Assembly (NCBI GenBank): GCA_948896875.1
Contig: CAQUWW010000007.1
Location: 1-56,377 of the forward strand
Direction: 5' to 3'
Source: an uncultured Acetatifactor sp.
GTDB taxonomy: Bacteria > Bacillota > Clostridia > Lachnospirales > Lachnospiraceae
Length of the DNA: 56,377 nucleotides
Under the pieces are notes generated by a model. It made no database searches, was not told the DNA's origin, and saw only the letters and a program-made list of their open reading frames with translations. This document shows, in pieces, positions 52,718 through 56,377 of this stretch (positions are counted from its first letter, which is position 1; every line of letters starts with the position of its first letter). The position numbers and the translations under genes are program-made.

Positions 52718-52913
52718 ACTGTTCCACCTCTCTCACCATTTCACTGCCCGTCAGGCTGTCAAATATATCAGGGCACTCTGCGACATAATTCAGTATTGCA
52801 TATTTTTCATCCAGCTTCAGAAAATCTTCTGTGGAAATATTATGCTTTCTGCAATAATTCTGCGTCACTAAATACATTAAAAATATTGTATTGTTCAGCC
52901 TTTTTTCCGACAT
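52701..52913 (-). CDS. DUF3791-domain protein
   Basis: 70 residues. The pattern FLMYLVTQNYCRKHNISTEDFLKLDEK and a short acidic end with GSEMVREVEQYV fit DUF3791, a small helical family almost always beside DUF3990. The ATG at 52913 is about ten bases after AAGGA. It is intact while the neighbouring DUF3990 gene is broken, as is common when the antitoxin-like member outlives the toxin-like one. That reading is not proven. Confidence 0.8.
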   Translation of the reverse strand: MSEKRLNNTIFLMYLVTQNYCRKHNISTEDFLKLDEKYAILNYVAECPDIFDSLTGSEMVREVEQYVAQP

Positions 52914-52972
52914 ATCCAACTCAATCCTTTCTATAAATCTGCTTGTTGTTCAATACACCTGTCATACTTAAC

Positions 52973-52998
52973 AGAGAAGCCTGTTGCCCGGCTTCTCT
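52973..52998. terminator. Hairpin upstream of the DUF3791 module
   Basis: Perfect 9-bp stem AGAGAAGCC / GGCTTCTCT with an 8-base loop. It separates the DUF3791 module from the remnant ending at 53032 and could end transcription coming from 53.4 kb. Confidence 0.55.
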
Positions 52999-53031
52999 TC
53001 AAGAGGCATACATACTATACTTCATTTTGTG

Positions 53032-53284
53032 TCAAATGCGTTTTGCAAGATTTTCTTTCAGCTTTGTAAACATGAAATTATAAGGATAAAATCTGTTTTG
53101 AGAAAAAATACCCTTCAATTCCTTTTCAGCGTCCGTGTTCATTCTCACAAGTTCATCAATCATCAACACGTTGGATGTGTCCAAAGATTGAGACAGCCCA
53201 TGCCAGTATTTTCAGCAAAAATGCTTTCTGTTCCGAACAGCTCAGATAAAAACTTTCCTTCGGCAAATACTCTGATTGACACAT
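53032..53284 (-). pseudogene. Unidentified decayed gene
   Basis: On the minus strand an ATG at 53284 begins MCQSEYLPKESFYLSCSEQ and stops after about 42 codons. A second frame then gives IDELVRMNTDAEKELKG and FYPYNFMFTKLKENLAKRI to a stop at 53032. A plausible promoter stands upstream (53392-53420). The family is not recognised. Confidence 0.4.
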
Positions 53285-53646
53285 AGGACAACCTACTGCT
53301 GAAACTTCAAAGGGTAATCCTTATAACAGCTTGACTAAGGATTTGCTAATCTTTTCACATCTGCGAAAAGAGATAAGATTTGCCTGCCCTCAGTATAGCA
53401 CATGGAAAGTTTTGCCGCAATAAACGCTATGCATCTTTTCCAAAATCGGAAAATTCCAATGCACGTTTTTTACTATTTTTCATCAACACCATTACATAGT
53501 AGTTGTCACTGATGAAAACCAATCAAGAAGCCTCCCAAAATTAGTACTCCCTTCTACTACTCTGTCGTCCACATACATCTCCAGCCGTTAAGTTTTTATT
53601 TTTCAATGTGATTTAAAAAATATAGAAAGTACTATGGCGGCTGTTT
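53285..53646. other. Non-coding stretch with one minus-strand promoter
   Basis: No gene is supported. TTGCGG (53420-53415), 17 bp, TATACT (53397-53392) on the minus strand points toward the remnant at 53032-53284. A stem TCTTTTC / GAAAAGA (about 53350-53373) follows the promoter. Nothing else was seen. Confidence 0.45.
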
Positions 53647-54275
53647 TTAATGCAATATATTAATAATCCATCTCCCCCTCTTTGTAGCTCCCTCTCGTTC
53701 AAGAATCCCTCTCTCCTTTAATTTGTCCATTACATATCTGATGCCATTTTTGGACATACCCATTTTTTGCGCTATTTCTTTCTGTGTAATACCAGTGTCT
53801 TCCATTATAAATTCCAATATTTTTCTTTCCGTCTCGGACAAAGTGTTTAGAAAAGTCATTTGTTTTATTTCTGTACCAGTTCCTTTGATTTGTATGCCAG
53901 TGTTTTTATTTTTGTGCCAGCTTCTTTGGTTTGTATGCCAGTTTCTGTGCCAGTTTTCCTATTTTCTATGCCAGTTTCTGTGCCAAAACGATAGAAATTT
54001 ACCCGGAAAGCACCTCCCATGTCAACAAACTCCGGCTCCTGAACGCCATATTCCCTGCATCCCTGAATCATTCTTTGAAGCCCTGTTCCCCACTGTTCAA
54101 TAATCCCCATTCGGCTAAAAACCTCTGCAAAACAGACATTTGGGATTTTCGAGAGCCTCGCTATTGCCTGCTCCATTGTCAATCCGCCTTTGATACACCA
54201 ACTAATACACCAACTGATTTTTGATACACCAACTAATGCACCAACTGATTCTTGATACACCAATTCTACCAACAA
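53647..54275 (-). pseudogene. C-terminal half of an AlbA-type ATP-binding regulator, frameshifted
   Basis: The upstream frame holds MEQAIARLSKIPN, EVFSRMGIIEQWGTGLQRMI and YGVQEPEFVDMGGAFRVNFYR, the end of an AlbA_2/HATPase_c_4 protein. Gly-Thr-Glu repeats (GTETGIENRKTGTETGIQ) follow. A slip in a run of A near 53902-53907 moves translation out of frame. The restored frame reads TGIQIKGTGTEIKQMTF and continues into a 70-residue winged helix (ITQKEIAQKMGMSKNGIRYV). The N-terminal AlbA domain is missing. It follows a complete gene of the same kind (54280-56019). Confidence 0.75.
54191..54261 (-). repeat. Tandem repeat of about 31 bp, 2.4 copies
   Basis: Plus-strand unit TGATACACCAACTAAT plus RCACCAACTGATTYT, two near-identical copies and a partial third. 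It lies at the junction between the intact AlbA gene and the remnant, where the remnant has lost its N-terminal part. Confidence 0.65.
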
Positions 54276-54279
54276 CGTT

Positions 54280-56019
54280 TTATTTCAACTCATAGATAAA
54301 ATGCTTCCCTCTGCGCACCTTTCTGATCAAATTTTGTTTCATCATCCGGCCAAGCGCAGCATTCGCCCCCTGTGCGGTAGTAATTCTGGTTAATTCTACA
54401 ACCTGCTGTGTCGTTATAAAACCATTTGCTTTTATATATTCATATATACACTGATTCGTTTCATTTTGAAGCATGACTTCCTCATGATTGATATCTCTAA
54501 ATTCAAACTGCTCCGGCCTAATCTCATAGCTCTCATTTAGTCTATATGTTGTCCAACGCCCTTTTTTATCAGCAATCAGCATCTGCTGCTCTACCAAATC
54601 AGCCAACATGTGCCCTATTCTCGTGCTGTCACGATTGATAATCGACTGCATTCTGGCATTCGTAACGCCATTCTCCAAATAAGCGGTTCCAAGAATAATC
54701 TGAGCCTCATTATCCAGATGTGAATATGCAAGGCCGAATAATTTCTGTAGATACTCCGTACACTCTGGCGGCATTAAAGAAATCATCCAAAGCTTTAACT
54801 CGACCTGATGCAGTTCTTCATTCTGGCTCAAATCCGGCTTACGCCAGTTCTCCTCTCCCCATGCACTCAAAATAGCCGGAAATCCGGAACCGATATTGTC
54901 TCCATACCCAATCATGCGAAACATGGTTTGAATCCTTGGGTTTCTGGCAACAGAGTATCCTCCTTCATAAATCGCCGAAAGCGGCAGCTTCAATGTTCCC
55001 GGATTAGAAAATACAAAACCCTTTTCCGTCTTCACAATTTTCAGTATTCCTGTTATCAGATAATCGGCGTGGATAGCCATATTCGTGACCGCCTCACGGA
55101 TTGATTTATGGACAGGCGTATCATCCACCCGCACCATTCCCTCTAATCGGAACGGGCGCTTCAATCCCGCAACCAGTCTGGGCGTGACCTGCCGTATGAA
55201 ATTGTAAAGATTGTTTTCCCACATTCCATCATAAGTAAGCCTGTCGCTCCAGCGGCTTCCAGGCAAAAGGTTGCTTTCATCTATATAATCCATTCGAATA
55301 TTGTCGAACCTTTCCCGCACGGACAGCCCTTTGCCAAACATCAATAATCCCGCCGCCGTCAGCCAACCCTTCCCTGTGTTTCGATCTACGGCATAGCCTC
55401 CCATGTTTTTTAAAAATGCTAAATCCTCATCCGCATTCCAGACATGATCCGGATTTCGGTGTTCAAATTCAATCCGATATGAACGCAGTGCGCTCATATC
55501 AATGTCATCCATTGTGTACCCCTCTAACAGCTCTCCGTCATTACCAGAATCGCTGGCGTCACGGAGCATGGCCTTGACTTCCTCTTCCGTGCAGTGGTAG
55601 TCTCCCTCATAATTTCGCTTATAACTTCCTTTAAGAGGGTTCTCATTAATATACACCGGTTTATATCGATAATCTGCCTGAGGAACCTCAATCCATATGA
55701 TTGTATTGCCGTTTATATCGCAGGTTCCCACATTTCTATCCACCAAAATATTTCTGCTGACTTTATTGCTATTGATGGTATTCCAAAATTCTTTTATCCT
55801 CTGAGTGGGATTTTTGACAGATGTAAAGGAGAATCGCTTTTCCGGATCCTTCTCTTTTACACACTCCTCTACTCCTAACAGAATCACCCCACCATTGGTA
55901 TTTGCAAAGGACGAATAAGTTTCCCATATAGCATTCGGCAGGGTTGTTTCGGCCTTTTTACATTCCAGATTGATGGTCTCGCCATATTTCAGAAGTTCTA
56001 AGATTGTGCCTGCATCCAT
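54280..56019 (-). CDS. AlbA_2/Schlafen-like ATP-binding regulator with winged helices
   Basis: 579 residues, cytoplasmic. The N-terminal AlbA_2 domain is at about 1-150 (ETINLECKKAETTLPNAIWE, FANTNGGVILLGVEE, KGSYKRNYEGDYHCTEEEV). A linker and HATPase_c_4-like domain follow at about 300-400 (HKSIREAVTNMAIHADYL, GDNIGSGFPAILSAWG). Two winged-helix-like segments end the protein (NARMQSIINRDSTRIGHML and TTQQVVELTRITTAQGANAAL). These proteins are usually called putative DNA-binding or RecG-related regulators; some act in phage defence or stress, most are unstudied. AGGAGGAG precedes the ATG. Confidence 0.85.
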   Translation of the reverse strand: MDAGTILELLKYGETINLECKKAETTLPNAIWETYSSFANTNGGVILLGVEECVKEKDPEKRFSFTSVKNPTQRIKEFWNTINSNKVSRNILVDRNVGTCDINGNTIIWIEVPQADYRYKPVYINENPLKGSYKRNYEGDYHCTEEEVKAMLRDASDSGNDGELLEGYTMDDIDMSALRSYRIEFEHRNPDHVWNADEDLAFLKNMGGYAVDRNTGKGWLTAAGLLMFGKGLSVRERFDNIRMDYIDESNLLPGSRWSDRLTYDGMWENNLYNFIRQVTPRLVAGLKRPFRLEGMVRVDDTPVHKSIREAVTNMAIHADYLITGILKIVKTEKGFVFSNPGTLKLPLSAIYEGGYSVARNPRIQTMFRMIGYGDNIGSGFPAILSAWGEENWRKPDLSQNEELHQVELKLWMISLMPPECTEYLQKLFGLAYSHLDNEAQIILGTAYLENGVTNARMQSIINRDSTRIGHMLADLVEQQMLIADKKGRWTTYRLNESYEIRPEQFEFRDINHEEVMLQNETNQCIYEYIKANGFITTQQVVELTRITTAQGANAALGRMMKQNLIRKVRRGKHFIYELK

Positions 56020-56031
56020 GAAATTCTCCTC

Positions 56032-56377
56032 CTACCTTTGAAGCTGGCTTTGCTGAAGTTCAAATTTTTCTGTAGAGCGCTTTTCATACTGCCCCAAAAG
56101 TTCAACTATATCCCTGTCTATAATTGCAATGACATCCACTCCATTTATTACATTTTTTTCGTTATGTTTATGGCAAAGCATTACAAATGTGTTGCGTATT
56201 GCATGATAAAGCATAATTGATATCTCAAAATAGTGCAATTCCGGATATATTGCCCCCTGTACACTGCCATGTGTATAACCGTGACACATTTTATAAAAAT
56301 ACTGCAGTTTAGATAATTCATCCTGCTTCTTACTTGGCAGACTATTTTTTAAATATGCAATCATTCCATTCATAGAA
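56032..56377 (-). CDS. Unknown protein, probably partial at the window edge
   Basis: At least 113 codons on the minus strand, open to the last base. The ATG at 56373 has no visible ribosome site, so the true start may lie outside. Helical, with YFYKMCHGYTHGSVQG and FEISIMLYHAIRNTF; the latter pattern recalls DUF5677-type proteins but the match is weak. It ends 13 bases before the AlbA_2 gene start and is probably in the same operon. Confidence 0.55.
   Translation of the reverse strand, partial: SMNGMIAYLKNSLPSKKQDELSKLQYFYKMCHGYTHGSVQGAIYPELHYFEISIMLYHAIRNTFVMLCHKHNEKNVINGVDVIAIIDRDIVELLGQYEKRSTEKFELQQSQLQR

Overview
The window looks like a chromosomal piece of a Gram-positive, gut-type Lachnospiraceae (Clostridia). 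The reasons are base composition near 50 % GC, strong AGGAGG-type ribosome sites, lipoproteins, a Bce-type antibiotic-response module, YesMN/solute-binding-protein sugar systems, LacI-controlled beta-galactosidases, and small families typical of Clostridia (Uma2, Rpn, DUF3791, DUF3990, DUF2325). No rRNA, tRNA or CRISPR array was found. Species cannot be fixed from sequence alone.

Layout. 0-7.4 kb: end of an Rpn-like gene, asnA, a membrane-anchored XRE regulator, an envelope pair (GT-C-like membrane protein plus acyltransferase) and an orphan HTH-like gene. 7.4-17.6 kb: one minus-strand cluster of Ser/Thr phospho-signalling genes (DUF805-FHA, FHA, two PP2C phosphatases, an FHA-tethered trypsin-like protease, two zinc-ribbon kinases). 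The last kinase has a beta-solenoid-like ectodomain cut off by a one-base frameshift. 17.9-24.8 kb: a beta-galactoside locus (GH35, LacI regulator, GH2) with near-identical operator boxes at three promoters. Beside GH35 lies a partial duplicate in which the GH35 promoter now precedes a Uma2 gene and only 137 bp of the GH35 3' end remain. 24.9-30.9 kb: an Rpn-like nuclease, then bceRSAB. The bceA gene has an amber codon at the Q-loop glutamine, and its leader holds two tandem, covarying hairpins.

31-36 kb: a small lipoprotein, a sugar isomerase-like gene, a TIR/SEFIR-HD fusion (probable defence protein), remnants of Rieske and nucleotidyltransferase genes, and a FliD-like duplicated protein. 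36.4-48.5 kb: a carbohydrate uptake and sensing island read from the minus strand. It has a glycoside hydrolase, a nucleoside hydrolase lipoprotein, a solute-binding lipoprotein, a YesM-like kinase, a YesN-like regulator, a second solute-binding protein, two permeases and a frameshifted DUF624 gene. 48.7-56.4 kb: accessory DNA with a DUF2325 protein between two homologous gene remnants, a decayed DUF3791/DUF3990 module, an AlbA-type remnant beside an intact AlbA_2/ATPase gene, and a partial gene at the edge.

In functional terms the window joins envelope signalling, sugar capture and degradation, peptide-antibiotic response and defence. Several genes carry single disabling changes (7.4-11.2, 28.1-28.8, 36.4-37.1, 52.2-52.7, 53.6-54.3 kb). 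These should be checked against reads before being taken as biology. All family assignments rest on motif recognition by eye; no database search was run.
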